Positions 30,055 through 39,513 of a stretch of 64,000 bases of DNA are shown here, piece by piece. Position 1 is the first letter of the stretch. Each line of letters opens with the position of its first letter. The stretch lies in assembly GCA_018609125.1 (NCBI GenBank), contig JABAYF010000001.1, forward strand, positions 1-64,000, read 5' to 3'. The stretch comes from Candidatus Nanopelagicales bacterium. GTDB lineage: Bacteria; Actinomycetota; Actinomycetes; S36-B12. The position numbers and the translations under genes are program-made. Below the pieces are notes generated by a model. It was not told the DNA's origin. It did no database searches and was given only the letters and a program-made list of their open reading frames with translations.

Positions 30055-31497
30055 TTACGGTGCAGGTATGCGATCAGCGAAAATGATACGGTGCCACGGT
30101 TTGCGTGCGACCCCGGTGATATCCCACGACACGTGCTTCATCGCGGTGTACTCCTCCAGGGAATAAATGGACATGTCCTTGCCGAAGCCTGATCCCTTGA
30201 CTCCACCGTGGGGCATCTCGCTCACGATCGGGATGTGGTCATTGATCCAGACACAGCCGGAGCGGATTTCACGCTGCGCCCGCATGGCGCGATACACGTC
30301 GTGGGTCCAGGCCGAGGCTGCGAGGCCGTATGGGGTGTCGTTGGCCAATGCGATCCCCTCGTCATCACTGTCGAAGGGCAAGACCACGAGCACCGGGCCG
30401 AATATTTCCTCCTGCACGATCGGATCGTCCTGGGTCACCCCCGTGACGATCGTGGCCGGATAGAAGGCACCCTCGGCTAAGAACCCGGTAGGCAAAACTC
30501 CACCGGCAGTGATCTTTGCTCCTCGCAGGACCGCAGCATCAACGAAGGCGGATACTCGGTCGCGCTGGGCCAGGGAAACTAAGGAACCCATGTCCGTGCT
30601 CGGGTCCCGCGGATCTCCCATGGAGATACTCGAAAACACGTCGCTGACCCCGTCAACGAAGCGTTCGTACAGTGGGCGCTGGACGTACACCCGCGTCGCC
30701 GCAGTGCAGTCTTGGCCAGTGTTAATGAGGGCAGCAGCCGCCGCGCCCTGGATTGCCGCATCAAGGTCTGCGTCGTCGAAAACAACGAATGGCGCTTTGC
30801 CACCGAGTTCAAGATGCACTCGTGCGCCGCGTTTGGCCGCCAGGCTCATCACCCGATGACCCACCGGCGTGGAGCCGGTGAAGGACACCATGTCCACATC
30901 GTGGTGGCCGACCAACGCCTCGCCCACGACAGGCCCAAGGCCATTGACGATGTTGATAACCCCGGCCGGAATACCGGCGGTATGCGCATCTTCAGCGAAC
31001 ATCAGTGTTGTCAGCGGAGTGATTTCTGCTGGCTTCAACACGATGGTGTTTCCTGCCGCGATCGCTGGCAGGGCTTTCCACATGGCCATCTGCAACGGGT
31101 AGTTCCACGGTGCGATGGAACCCACCACCCCGATGGCTTCACGTCGGATCACCGAGGTGTGGTCAGGGTCGTACTCCGCAGAGGCCAAGCCAGCCAGATT
31201 TCGCGCCGCACCGGCAAAAAAAGTGACATTGTCAATGGATCCAGGAACGTCAAACTCCGTGGCCAGGCGCAGCGTTTTTCCGGTCTGACCAGACTCCACC
31301 ATCGCGTATTCCGCTGCCCGCGCGGCCATCCGATCAGCCAATTTCAGCAGTACATCGGCTCGGACGCCGGGTGGTTGTCCCGACCAGTCGGCGAAGGCCG
31401 CACGTGCCTTGTGGACTGCGGCATCCACATCAGCAGGGGTGTCGTAGGTGACAGCGCCTACGACACCACCCATGGCGGGGTCAGTGATCTCGTGCAT
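30055..31497 (-). CDS. Aldehyde dehydrogenase (gamma-aminobutyraldehyde dehydrogenase-like)
   Basis: [66 protein letters not shown]. Confidence 0.9.
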   Translation of the reverse strand: MHEITDPAMGGVVGAVTYDTPADVDAAVHKARAAFADWSGQPPGVRADVLLKLADRMAARAAEYAMVESGQTGKTLRLATEFDVPGSIDNVTFFAGAARNLAGLASAEYDPDHTSVIRREAIGVVGSIAPWNYPLQMAMWKALPAIAAGNTIVLKPAEITPLTTLMFAEDAHTAGIPAGVINIVNGLGPVVGEALVGHHDVDMVSFTGSTPVGHRVMSLAAKRGARVHLELGGKAPFVVFDDADLDAAIQGAAAAALINTGQDCTAATRVYVQRPLYERFVDGVSDVFSSISMGDPRDPSTDMGSLVSLAQRDRVSAFVDAAVLRGAKITAGGVLPTGFLAEGAFYPATIVTGVTQDDPIVQEEIFGPVLVVLPFDSDDEGIALANDTPYGLAASAWTHDVYRAMRAQREIRSGCVWINDHIPIVSEMPHGGVKGSGFGKDMSIYSLEEYTAMKHVSWDITGVARKPWHRIIFADRIPAP

Positions 31498-31515
31498 GCG
31501 GTTTTCGTTTTCTCC

Positions 31516-32961
31516 TTAGCTGTCCAGATTGGCCATGACGTGTTTGATGCGCGTGTAGTCCTCAAATCCGTACATGGATAGGTCTTTACCGTAGCCGGAC
31601 TGCTTGAAGCCACCGTGTGGCATCTCGGCAACCAGTGGGATGTGGGTGTTGATCCAGACGCAGCCAAAGTCCAGGCTCCGTGCCATGCGCATGGCACGAC
31701 CGAAGTCTCGGGTCCAGACCGACGAAGCCAGGCCGTAACGAACCCCGTTGGCCCACTGCAGCGCCTGGGCTTCATCAGTGAATTTCTGCACCGTCATCAC
31801 CGGGCCAAAAACCTCGTTTTGAATCATTTCATCGTCCTGTAGAAGTCCAGACACCACCGTTGGTTCAATGAAGTAACCGCGATCCCCTTGACGCTGTCCA
31901 CCGGCCACGATCTGCGCGTGCTCGGGCGTGCGCTCTAGGAAGCCCAGAACGCGCTCCAACTGCGCGGCATTGTTAACGGGAGGCACCATGGCTTCACCCC
32001 CGGGACCGTCAGCCCACGTGGTTTGGGTGGCCCGGGCCTGCTCTGTCAGCGCCGCAACGAACTCGTCATGAATTCCCGGCGCGACAATAATGCGCGTGGC
32101 CGCCGTGCAATCTTGTCCAGCATTAAAATATCCTGCTACAGCAAGTGTTTCAGCAGCCAACTCGATATCGGCGTCATCGAAAATGACCACCGGCGCCTTG
32201 CCACCAAGTTCTAGATGTACACGCTTAACGTCGTGAGCTGCCTCCTTCGCAACCTCGATACCGGCGCGCACCGAACCGGTGATGGACACCATGTCTGGAC
32301 GCTGGTGAGCGACGAGAGCGCGGCCGGTGTCGCGATCCCCGCACAAGACGTTGAACACCCCGGGCGGCAGTAATCCCGCCTCGGCAATCATTTCAGCCAT
32401 TCGCACGGTGGACACCGGCGTGGTATCGGAAGGTTTCAACACCACAGTGTTACCTGCTGCAATGGCCGGAATGTACTTCCATACGGCCATCATCATCGGG
32501 TAATTCCACGGAGTCACCTGACCAATAACCCCGACCGGCTCGCGCCGAATCATGGACGTGAATCCACTCATGTACTCCCCGGCGGCGCGTCCCTCGAGTA
32601 CGCGGGCTGCACCGGCAAAAAACCGAATCTGATCAACCATGGGTGGTACCTCTTCAGATGCGGTCAGGGCCAGCGGTTTTCCGGTGTTTTCACTTTCCAG
32701 AGCAACGAGTTCTGCCGCGTTACTTTCAAACAGATCCGCGATGGCAAGGAGAGCTTTTTGGCGTTCACCCGGCGTTGTATCTCGCCAACCGGGGAACGCA
32801 TCCGAGGCGGCCCGGTAAGCCGAATCAACGTCGCGTTCACTTGATTCAACGGCTTCAGCGAAGACTTCGCCGGTGGTGGGATTGATGAGGTCACGCGTGC
32901 GTCCATCGCCCCCGTCGACCGTGTGACCGTTGATCACGTTGCGAATCTGGCGAGCAGCCAT
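31516..32961 (-). CDS. Aldehyde dehydrogenase, second aminobutyraldehyde dehydrogenase-like paralogue
   Basis: [66 protein letters not shown]. Confidence 0.9.
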   Translation of the reverse strand: MAARQIRNVINGHTVDGGDGRTRDLINPTTGEVFAEAVESSERDVDSAYRAASDAFPGWRDTTPGERQKALLAIADLFESNAAELVALESENTGKPLALTASEEVPPMVDQIRFFAGAARVLEGRAAGEYMSGFTSMIRREPVGVIGQVTPWNYPMMMAVWKYIPAIAAGNTVVLKPSDTTPVSTVRMAEMIAEAGLLPPGVFNVLCGDRDTGRALVAHQRPDMVSITGSVRAGIEVAKEAAHDVKRVHLELGGKAPVVIFDDADIELAAETLAVAGYFNAGQDCTAATRIIVAPGIHDEFVAALTEQARATQTTWADGPGGEAMVPPVNNAAQLERVLGFLERTPEHAQIVAGGQRQGDRGYFIEPTVVSGLLQDDEMIQNEVFGPVMTVQKFTDEAQALQWANGVRYGLASSVWTRDFGRAMRMARSLDFGCVWINTHIPLVAEMPHGGFKQSGYGKDLSMYGFEDYTRIKHVMANLDS

Positions 32962-33139
32962 GGTCTGGTTCCTCCTCGTAGACGACGGGGTCCTTACCCG
33001 GATTCACCGGCACCATGACGCTACTCCAAGTGGCGGAGTCGGTTGCGATTCCATGGAAAAGACACGAAATTAGTGGAGTTAGACACTCTAATCAACCGAT
33101 TCCCTTGCATCTTGCGCATAAATCAGCGATGATGGCGAA

Positions 33140-33619
33140 GTGTCCAGCCCCGCCATCATGCGTCCAGCCCCCGTGCGCCTCGACGAGGTATCCAAAGCCA
33201 TCATCACCCAGCTGCAACAGGATGGTCGACGCTCCTACGGAGCGATCGGCAAGGCGGTAGGCCTGTCCGAGGCCGCTGTTCGCCAGCGCGTCCAACGCCT
33301 CACCGATGCCGGTGTGATGCAAATCGTCGCCGTCACCGATCCTTTACAGGTCGGCTTCCCTCGGGCAGCGATGCTCGGCATCAAGGTCGATGTCGATGTA
33401 GAAACCGTGGCCGATGCGCTCGGGGCCATGGCTGAGGTGGACTACCTCGTCATCTGTGCGGGCGGCTTCGATCTCATGGCCGAGGTTGTCGCCGAAGATG
33501 ACGACCATCTCCTCGAGTTAGTCAACCGCCGCATTCGTTCCTGCCCTGGCGTCATCAGCATTGACACTTTCGTCTATCTGAAATTACGCAAACAAATTTA
33601 CTCATGGGGCACCCGTTAG
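33140..33619 (+). CDS. Lrp/AsnC family transcriptional regulator
   Basis: LDEVSKAIITQLQQDGRRSYGAIGKAVGLSEAAVRQRVQRLTDAGVMQIVAV HTH plus RAM domain. Confidence 0.93.
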   Translation: MSSPAIMRPAPVRLDEVSKAIITQLQQDGRRSYGAIGKAVGLSEAAVRQRVQRLTDAGVMQIVAVTDPLQVGFPRAAMLGIKVDVDVETVADALGAMAEVDYLVICAGGFDLMAEVVAEDDDHLLELVNRRIRSCPGVISIDTFVYLKLRKQIYSWGTR

Positions 33620-33691
33620 AACGTGTTCTTACCGCTGCAAGCCCCAACTCAATCACAACTCAATCCCACCTCAAAACACAAGGGACACAAC

Positions 33692-35092
33692 ATGACCACG
33701 ACACCGCAGTTTGTCACCGAATATGGTGCAGACGCTCTCGCCGAGCGAGCCCGCCGGCACCTGTGGATGCATTTTACTCGGCACTCCACCTACGAACAGG
33801 GCGGACACGTACCGGTGATTGTCCGTGGTGAAGGTCCTTATATCTGGGATGACCAAGGCAAACGCTACTTCGATGGGCTCTCTGGCCTATTCGTCGTACA
33901 AGCCGGCCACGGCCGCAAAGAAATCGCTCAGGCTATGGCCACGCAGGCCGAGCAACTGGAATTTTTTCCCCTGTGGTCCTATGCCCATCCCGGCGCGATC
34001 ATGCTTGCCGAAAGACTGGCCGGATACGCCCCTGGCGACCTCAACCGCGTCTTCTTCACCAGCGGTGGTGGCGAGGCCGTAGAGAGTGCCTGGAAATTAG
34101 CCAAGCAGTTTTTCAAACTCACCGGGAAGCCCACCAAGTACAAGGTGATTTCCCGTGCGGTTGCCTACCACGGCACCCCTCAGGGCGCCCTGAGCATTAC
34201 CGGTATCCCCGACGCCAAAGTCCCCTTCGAGCCGCTCGTTCCCGGTGGCGTCAAGGTACCCAACACCAACCTGTATCGAGCACCGGAGGAATACCGCTAC
34301 GACGAAAAAGCATTTGGCCTCTGGGCGGCCAATCGCATCGCAGAAGCCATTGAGTTTGAGGGTGCAGACTCCGTTGCGGCGGTCTTTATTGAACCGGTTC
34401 AAAACTCCGGCGGATGTTTCCCGCCGCCGCCGGGATATCTCGAGCGGGTCCGCGAGATTTGCGATGAGTACGACGTCTTGATGGTGGCCGACGAGACGAT
34501 TACCTCCTTCGGTCGCATCGGTGATTACTTCGCCATGAGTCGCTTTGGAGTTACCCCGGACATCATCACCTGCGCGAAAGGCATGACCTCCGGCTACTCA
34601 CCGATGGGTGCGATGATCGCGAGCGACCGACTCTTTGAACCCTTCAAGCATGGCGACACTGCTTTCCTGCATGGCTACACGTGGGGTGGTCATCCCGTGG
34701 GCGCAGCGGCGGCCATGGCGAACCTGGATATTTTCGAACGCGAGGACCTCAACGGCAATGTTCGCAATAACGAGGGGGCCTTTCGCCGAACGCTGGAAAA
34801 GCTTCTTGACCTACCCATCGTCGGTGATGTGCGCGGCGCCGGGTATTTCTACGGAATTGAACTGGTCAAGGACAAAGAAACGCGTGAGACGTTCAACGCT
34901 GAGGAAAGCGAACGACTCCTGCGCGGGTTCCTTTCCAAAGAACTATTTGACCGGGGCCTATATTGCCGTGCTGATGACCGAGGCGACCCGGTGATCCAGT
35001 TGGCCCCACCCTTGGTTATCGGCCCTGAGCATTTTGATGAGATCGAACAAATCCTTCGCTCAGTGCTGACCGAGGCTGGCAATATCCTGTGA
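33692..35092 (+). CDS. Class III PLP aminotransferase (putrescine/omega-amino acid:pyruvate aminotransferase-like)
   Basis: FFTSGGGEAVESAWKLAKQFF, AVFIEPVQNSGGCFPPPPGYL, PDIITCAKGMTSGYSPMGAMI. Confidence 0.9.
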   Translation: MTTTPQFVTEYGADALAERARRHLWMHFTRHSTYEQGGHVPVIVRGEGPYIWDDQGKRYFDGLSGLFVVQAGHGRKEIAQAMATQAEQLEFFPLWSYAHPGAIMLAERLAGYAPGDLNRVFFTSGGGEAVESAWKLAKQFFKLTGKPTKYKVISRAVAYHGTPQGALSITGIPDAKVPFEPLVPGGVKVPNTNLYRAPEEYRYDEKAFGLWAANRIAEAIEFEGADSVAAVFIEPVQNSGGCFPPPPGYLERVREICDEYDVLMVADETITSFGRIGDYFAMSRFGVTPDIITCAKGMTSGYSPMGAMIASDRLFEPFKHGDTAFLHGYTWGGHPVGAAAAMANLDIFEREDLNGNVRNNEGAFRRTLEKLLDLPIVGDVRGAGYFYGIELVKDKETRETFNAEESERLLRGFLSKELFDRGLYCRADDRGDPVIQLAPPLVIGPEHFDEIEQILRSVLTEAGNIL

Positions 35093-35772
35093 CGGTGAAG
35101 CAAGAAGTTGAGCGCACACCAGGATCGACGGCGCGCACAAAAATTCACCGAATCCCCGACCGGGCAGTGCACAGCAGCGTGGTGCGGGACGAAATTCTCG
35201 ACGCGGGCCTCGTTGCCCATGTCGTGGTCATTGACCAGGGGCAACCGTTCATCATTCCTGTTGCCTACGCTCGCTCAGACGACGATGTTCTGTTCCACGG
35301 ATCTAGTGCATCTCGCCTATTCAAGCAGTTGGCCACCGGCGAGCAGTCTACGTGCTTATCGGTGACTCTCCTCGACGGATTAGTGCTGGCCCGCAGTGCA
35401 TTTGAGTCGAGCATGAATTACCGCAGCGTGATGGTCCTCGGCATTCCTCGCTTGCTTGCAGGCCATGAAAAGACAGCAGCATTACGGCGCATCAGTGATC
35501 ACCTACTGCCCGACCGCTGGAACGACATACGTCCGCCAACGGCCCAGGAAGAAAAGGCCACCATCGTTTTGTCTTTGTCTCTCGCGGAGTCATCGGTCAA
35601 GGTCCGAACCGGTGGTCCCGAAGACGTGCCCTCTGATCTAGAAGATCCGGTGTACCGGGACACCTGGGCCGGCGAGGTACCTATCATCGATTCCTTCACG
35701 ACTGCGGTTCCTGATTCGCTGAGTCTCGAAACGCAGGTGCCCGCCTACATCCAACAGTGGCGTCGATCTTGA
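35089..35772 (+). CDS. Pyridoxamine 5'-phosphate oxidase-like (FMN split-barrel) protein
   Basis: AHVVVIDQGQPFIIPVAYARSDDDVLFHGSSASRLFKQLATGEQSTCLSVTLLDGLVLARSAF. Confidence 0.8.
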   Translation: MTVKQEVERTPGSTARTKIHRIPDRAVHSSVVRDEILDAGLVAHVVVIDQGQPFIIPVAYARSDDDVLFHGSSASRLFKQLATGEQSTCLSVTLLDGLVLARSAFESSMNYRSVMVLGIPRLLAGHEKTAALRRISDHLLPDRWNDIRPPTAQEEKATIVLSLSLAESSVKVRTGGPEDVPSDLEDPVYRDTWAGEVPIIDSFTTAVPDSLSLETQVPAYIQQWRRS

Positions 35773-37136
35773 CTGCACTGTGGGCGGACACTGTTCCAGC
35801 GGCATTGAACAAGCCGCTGGGGACCCGTCTGAGTGAAGACGTCACCGCAGATGTGGTGATCGTAGGTGGTGGGTACACCGGATTGTGGACCGCCTACCAC
35901 CTACAAATGCAGGCCCCAGACCTTCGCGTCACGATCGTGGAAGCAGAACAGGCTGGTTTCGGTGCGAGCGGACGCAATGGCGGATGGTGCTCGGCCCATT
36001 TCCCGGCATCACTACCCAAGATCGCTCGAAAATATGGCGTCGCGGCCGCCCAAGCCATGCAGTCAACCATGCACGACACCGTCGCAGCCATCCATACAAC
36101 CATTAAACGGGAGGGCTGGCAGGTGGATGCTGCCGCCGGTGGCGCCGTGATGGCTGCCCGCACGCCGGTACAACTGCAGCGGGCCGAAGAAGAGATCACC
36201 ACCTGGCGACGGTTTGGTTTCGGTGCCGAGGACTACCGACTACTCACCGCGGTGGAAACGACAGATCGACTCGCCGCCACCGATGTCCTAGGCGGCCTTT
36301 ACACACCGCACTGCATGGCAATTCACCCCGCAAAACTCATCCGCGAACTGGCCACCACGGTCGTGGCACGAGGGGCCACCCTCTACGAGGACTCCCCCGC
36401 GGTATCCCTCACCGCCGGCATTGTGCGCACCGACCACGGCAGCGTCCAAGCACCCATCGTCGTACGCGCGACCGAGGGCTACACCGCCACCATTCCCGGA
36501 CATCACCGCGATCTTGTCCCCGTGTACTCCCTCATGCTCGCCACCGAGCCCTTATCTGCGGCCACCTGGGACCAGATTGGTCTGGCGGAGAGAGAAACAT
36601 TCACCGACCTGCGCAATCTGGTCATCTACGGGCAGCGGACCGCTGATGATCGCATTGCTTTCGGAGGTCGTGGGGCCCCCTACCATTTCGGTTCGTCCAT
36701 TAAGCCCGAGTTCGACCAAAACAGTCTGGTCTTTCAACAATTATGGGCAACCCTGATCGACTTATTTCCAGTGATCGTGAACCGTGAAGTAACCCACACC
36801 TGGGGCGGCCCACTCGGCGTTCCACGCGACTGGTTCGCCTCCTGCGGCCTCGACCGAACGACCGGGCTGGCCTGGTCCGGGGGTTATGTGGGCGACGGTG
36901 TGGGTACGTCTTACTTGGGTGGGGCGACGCTGGCCGATCTCATTCTCGACCAGTCGACCGAACGCACCGGTCTCGCCTGGGTCAATCACCGATCACGACG
37001 CTGGGAGCCTGAACCGTTGCGGTGGATTGGCACCAACCTTGGGCTACGCACCATGACCGCAGCAGATACGGCCGAGGACCGCACCGCAAAGCCCTCGACC
37101 CGGGCACGACTGTTCTCCCGACTCCTCGGCAGTTAA
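35757..37136 (+). CDS. FAD-dependent oxidoreductase, PuuB-like (second paralogue)
   Basis: DVVIVGGGYTGLWTAYHLQMQAPDLRVTIVEAEQAGFGASGRNGGWCSAHFP. Confidence 0.87.
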   Translation: MASILTALWADTVPAALNKPLGTRLSEDVTADVVIVGGGYTGLWTAYHLQMQAPDLRVTIVEAEQAGFGASGRNGGWCSAHFPASLPKIARKYGVAAAQAMQSTMHDTVAAIHTTIKREGWQVDAAAGGAVMAARTPVQLQRAEEEITTWRRFGFGAEDYRLLTAVETTDRLAATDVLGGLYTPHCMAIHPAKLIRELATTVVARGATLYEDSPAVSLTAGIVRTDHGSVQAPIVVRATEGYTATIPGHHRDLVPVYSLMLATEPLSAATWDQIGLAERETFTDLRNLVIYGQRTADDRIAFGGRGAPYHFGSSIKPEFDQNSLVFQQLWATLIDLFPVIVNREVTHTWGGPLGVPRDWFASCGLDRTTGLAWSGGYVGDGVGTSYLGGATLADLILDQSTERTGLAWVNHRSRRWEPEPLRWIGTNLGLRTMTAADTAEDRTAKPSTRARLFSRLLGS

Positions 37137-37144
37137 GGCAGCAC

Positions 37145-38311
37145 CTACCGAAATGCCGCCAGCCCGGTGAGCGCCTGACCGATAACCAGGGTGTGCATTT
37201 CGTTGGTGCCCTCGTAGGTAAAGACCGACTCAAGATTGTTCATGTGCCTGATGATCGGGTATTCCAACGTAATGCCATTGCCACCAAGGATGCTTCGGCA
37301 CTCCCGAGCAATAGCCAGCGCCTCTCGGGCATTATTTAACTTGCCGATGCTGATCTGCTCGGCAGTAATGAGATGGTCATCTTTCAACCTGCCCAGGTGC
37401 AGGGCAAGCAGCATCCCTTTGCCCAATTCCACCGCCATGTCAGTGAACTTCTTCTGCGTCAATTGAAAACCAGCGATCGGCTTATCGAACTGTTCGCGAT
37501 CAATAGCGTAAGAAATGGCAGTTTCCAGGCAATCCCGGGCCGCCCCCAGTGTGCCGAAGGCAATACCGAAGCGGGCTTCATTCAAGCAGGCTAGCGGCCC
37601 ACGAAGACCTTTCACGTTGGGCAACATGGCATCTTCGGGAAGTCGAACTGAGTCGAACACCAACTCCGCGGTGACGGATGCGCGAAGAGACATCTTCTTG
37701 TGTATCTCCGAGGCGGTGAAGCCCGGCGTATCTGTGGGAACCACAAATCCGCGGATGCCGTCGTCGGTTTGGGCCCACACGATGGCGACATCGGCCACGG
37801 TTCCGTTAGTGATCCACATTTTGGAACCATCAAGAATCCAGTCCTGACCATCGCGCTTTGCGTTGGTGCGCATACCCGATGGGTTGGAACCATGGTCAGC
37901 CTCGGTCAACCCAAAGCAGCCGATGAGTTCCCCCTTCGCCATTCCGGGAAGCCACTGCTCCTTGTGTTCTGATGAACCGAAAGCATGGATCGCATACATC
38001 GCGAGTGAACCTTGAACGCTGACCAAAGACCGGATGCCAGAATCGCCAGCTTCCAATTCCATCGCAGCCAATCCGTAGGACACCGCGCTTGTGCCGGCGC
38101 ATCCATAGCCCTCCAGGTGCATGCCCAACAAGCCCAACTCGCCGAATTCAAGGGCTAGTTCGCGTGCCGGGATGTGGCCGGTCTCAAACCAATCGGCCAC
38201 CTCAGGCTTGATGCGCGTGTCGACGAAATCTCGCACCACCGCACGTATCGCCCGCTCTTCCTCGGTGAGTAGATGATCGATCGCAAGAAGCGACAGCGGT
38301 GCCTGGGCCAC
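37145..38311 (-). CDS. Acyl-CoA dehydrogenase, glutaryl-CoA dehydrogenase type
   Basis: GCFGLTEADHGSNPSGMRTNA, KKMSLRAS, RECRSILGGNGITLEYPIIRHMNNLESVFTYEGTNEMHTLVIGQALTG. Confidence 0.88.
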   Translation of the reverse strand: MAQAPLSLLAIDHLLTEEERAIRAVVRDFVDTRIKPEVADWFETGHIPARELALEFGELGLLGMHLEGYGCAGTSAVSYGLAAMELEAGDSGIRSLVSVQGSLAMYAIHAFGSSEHKEQWLPGMAKGELIGCFGLTEADHGSNPSGMRTNAKRDGQDWILDGSKMWITNGTVADVAIVWAQTDDGIRGFVVPTDTPGFTASEIHKKMSLRASVTAELVFDSVRLPEDAMLPNVKGLRGPLACLNEARFGIAFGTLGAARDCLETAISYAIDREQFDKPIAGFQLTQKKFTDMAVELGKGMLLALHLGRLKDDHLITAEQISIGKLNNAREALAIARECRSILGGNGITLEYPIIRHMNNLESVFTYEGTNEMHTLVIGQALTGLAAFR

Positions 38312-38373
38312 GATTCCTCCTAGAGTGATGCCTTATCGTACCGCTGGGAACCCACATCGCCCGCGGGGAGATC

Positions 38374-38407
38374 ACCTGATCGACTCAGGTCGATCTAGGT
38401 CACCTAG
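38374..38407. repeat. Two adjacent short inverted repeats between CoA-transferase and GcdH genes
   Basis: acctga-tcgac-tcaggt (38374..38390) and ctaggt-c-acctag (38395..38407). Confidence 0.85.
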
Positions 38408-39513
38408 TCGGGCAGCGCGGGCGGCGCAAGGCGATAGGTCACCGGGGTTTTCGACAGGCCAATGGGGTTGGCCACGGTCGCGACTCCAGCAATGTCAATC
38501 GCTGGTTCGAGGCCCAATTGGCTGGCTAGTTCCATCGCCTGATCAATGCTATTAATCGGACCACACGGCACCCCGCGAGCCTGTAGTCGCTCCTGCCACT
38601 GAAGGGCCGTCGCGGTGGCCAATTGCACATTCAACACACTGGTCAATTCCTCGCGATGAGCCACTCGGGCTGGGTTGGTGGCGAAGCGGGAATCTGCGGA
38701 CATTCCCGGCACACCGAGTTCGGTCATCAGGGCCTGGAACTGGGTGTCATTGCCCACGGCAAGCACGATGGGCCCATCAGCTGCGGTGTAGACCGCATAG
38801 GGCGCGATCGACGGATGGGCGTTTCCTAGTATTCCCGGGACCACTCCGGCGCCCACAACCGACGATGCTTGATTCACCAGTCCCGACAGAAGTGAACTCA
38901 ACAGGTTGACCTCAACGTACTGTCCCTGGCCGGTCGCGTCTCGATGTCGCAGTGCAGCCAATATGCCAACCGTTGCGTGCAGGCCGGTTAGGACATCAAC
39001 GAGTGCAACCCCCACTTTGGTTGGTGCACCGGGTGCAGATCCGGTAATGCTCATTAGGCCGCCCATGGCCTGGACGAGCAGGTCGTACCCGGGAAGATCT
39101 CGTCCCTCCTTCGCTCCGAATCCGGTAATGGAGCAGTACACGAGTTGGGGTTGATCAACTGCGAGTGTGTCGTAATCGAGCCCGAGCCGCGCCATGGTGC
39201 CCGTCTTGAAGTTCTCAATCACCACGTCGCTGCGCCGGATAAGTTCTCGGGCCTGAGTGACGCCCGTATCGCTATGTAGATCCAGCGCGAGACAATCCTT
39301 ATTGCGATTGATGGATTGGAAATAGGTACTTTGGCCGTTCTCCGCATATGGCGGACCCCATCGGCGGGTGTCATCACCCACGCCCGGTCGCTCAACCTTG
39401 TGCACCTGCGCTCCGAGGTCGCCCAGCATCATCGTTGCGTATGGTCCGGCGAGAACTCGGGAAAAATCAGCAACGACAATCCCGTCCAGGGCAGTTACGG
39501 TCACGCTGGTCAC
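38404..39513 (-). CDS. CaiB/BaiF family CoA-transferase
   Basis: GIVVADFSRVLAGPYATMMLGDLGAQVHKVERPGVGDDTRRWGPP; YCSITGFG. Confidence 0.92.
   Translation of the reverse strand: MTSVTVTALDGIVVADFSRVLAGPYATMMLGDLGAQVHKVERPGVGDDTRRWGPPYAENGQSTYFQSINRNKDCLALDLHSDTGVTQARELIRRSDVVIENFKTGTMARLGLDYDTLAVDQPQLVYCSITGFGAKEGRDLPGYDLLVQAMGGLMSITGSAPGAPTKVGVALVDVLTGLHATVGILAALRHRDATGQGQYVEVNLLSSLLSGLVNQASSVVGAGVVPGILGNAHPSIAPYAVYTAADGPIVLAVGNDTQFQALMTELGVPGMSADSRFATNPARVAHREELTSVLNVQLATATALQWQERLQARGVPCGPINSIDQAMELASQLGLEPAIDIAGVATVANPIGLSKTPVTYRLAPPALPD

Noticed and set aside
28990-31581. Long plus-strand ORFs (29174.., 30712..31581 etc.) across potD and aldehyde dehydrogenase genes
   Set aside because: Opposite strand of well-supported CDSs with conserved catalytic motifs.
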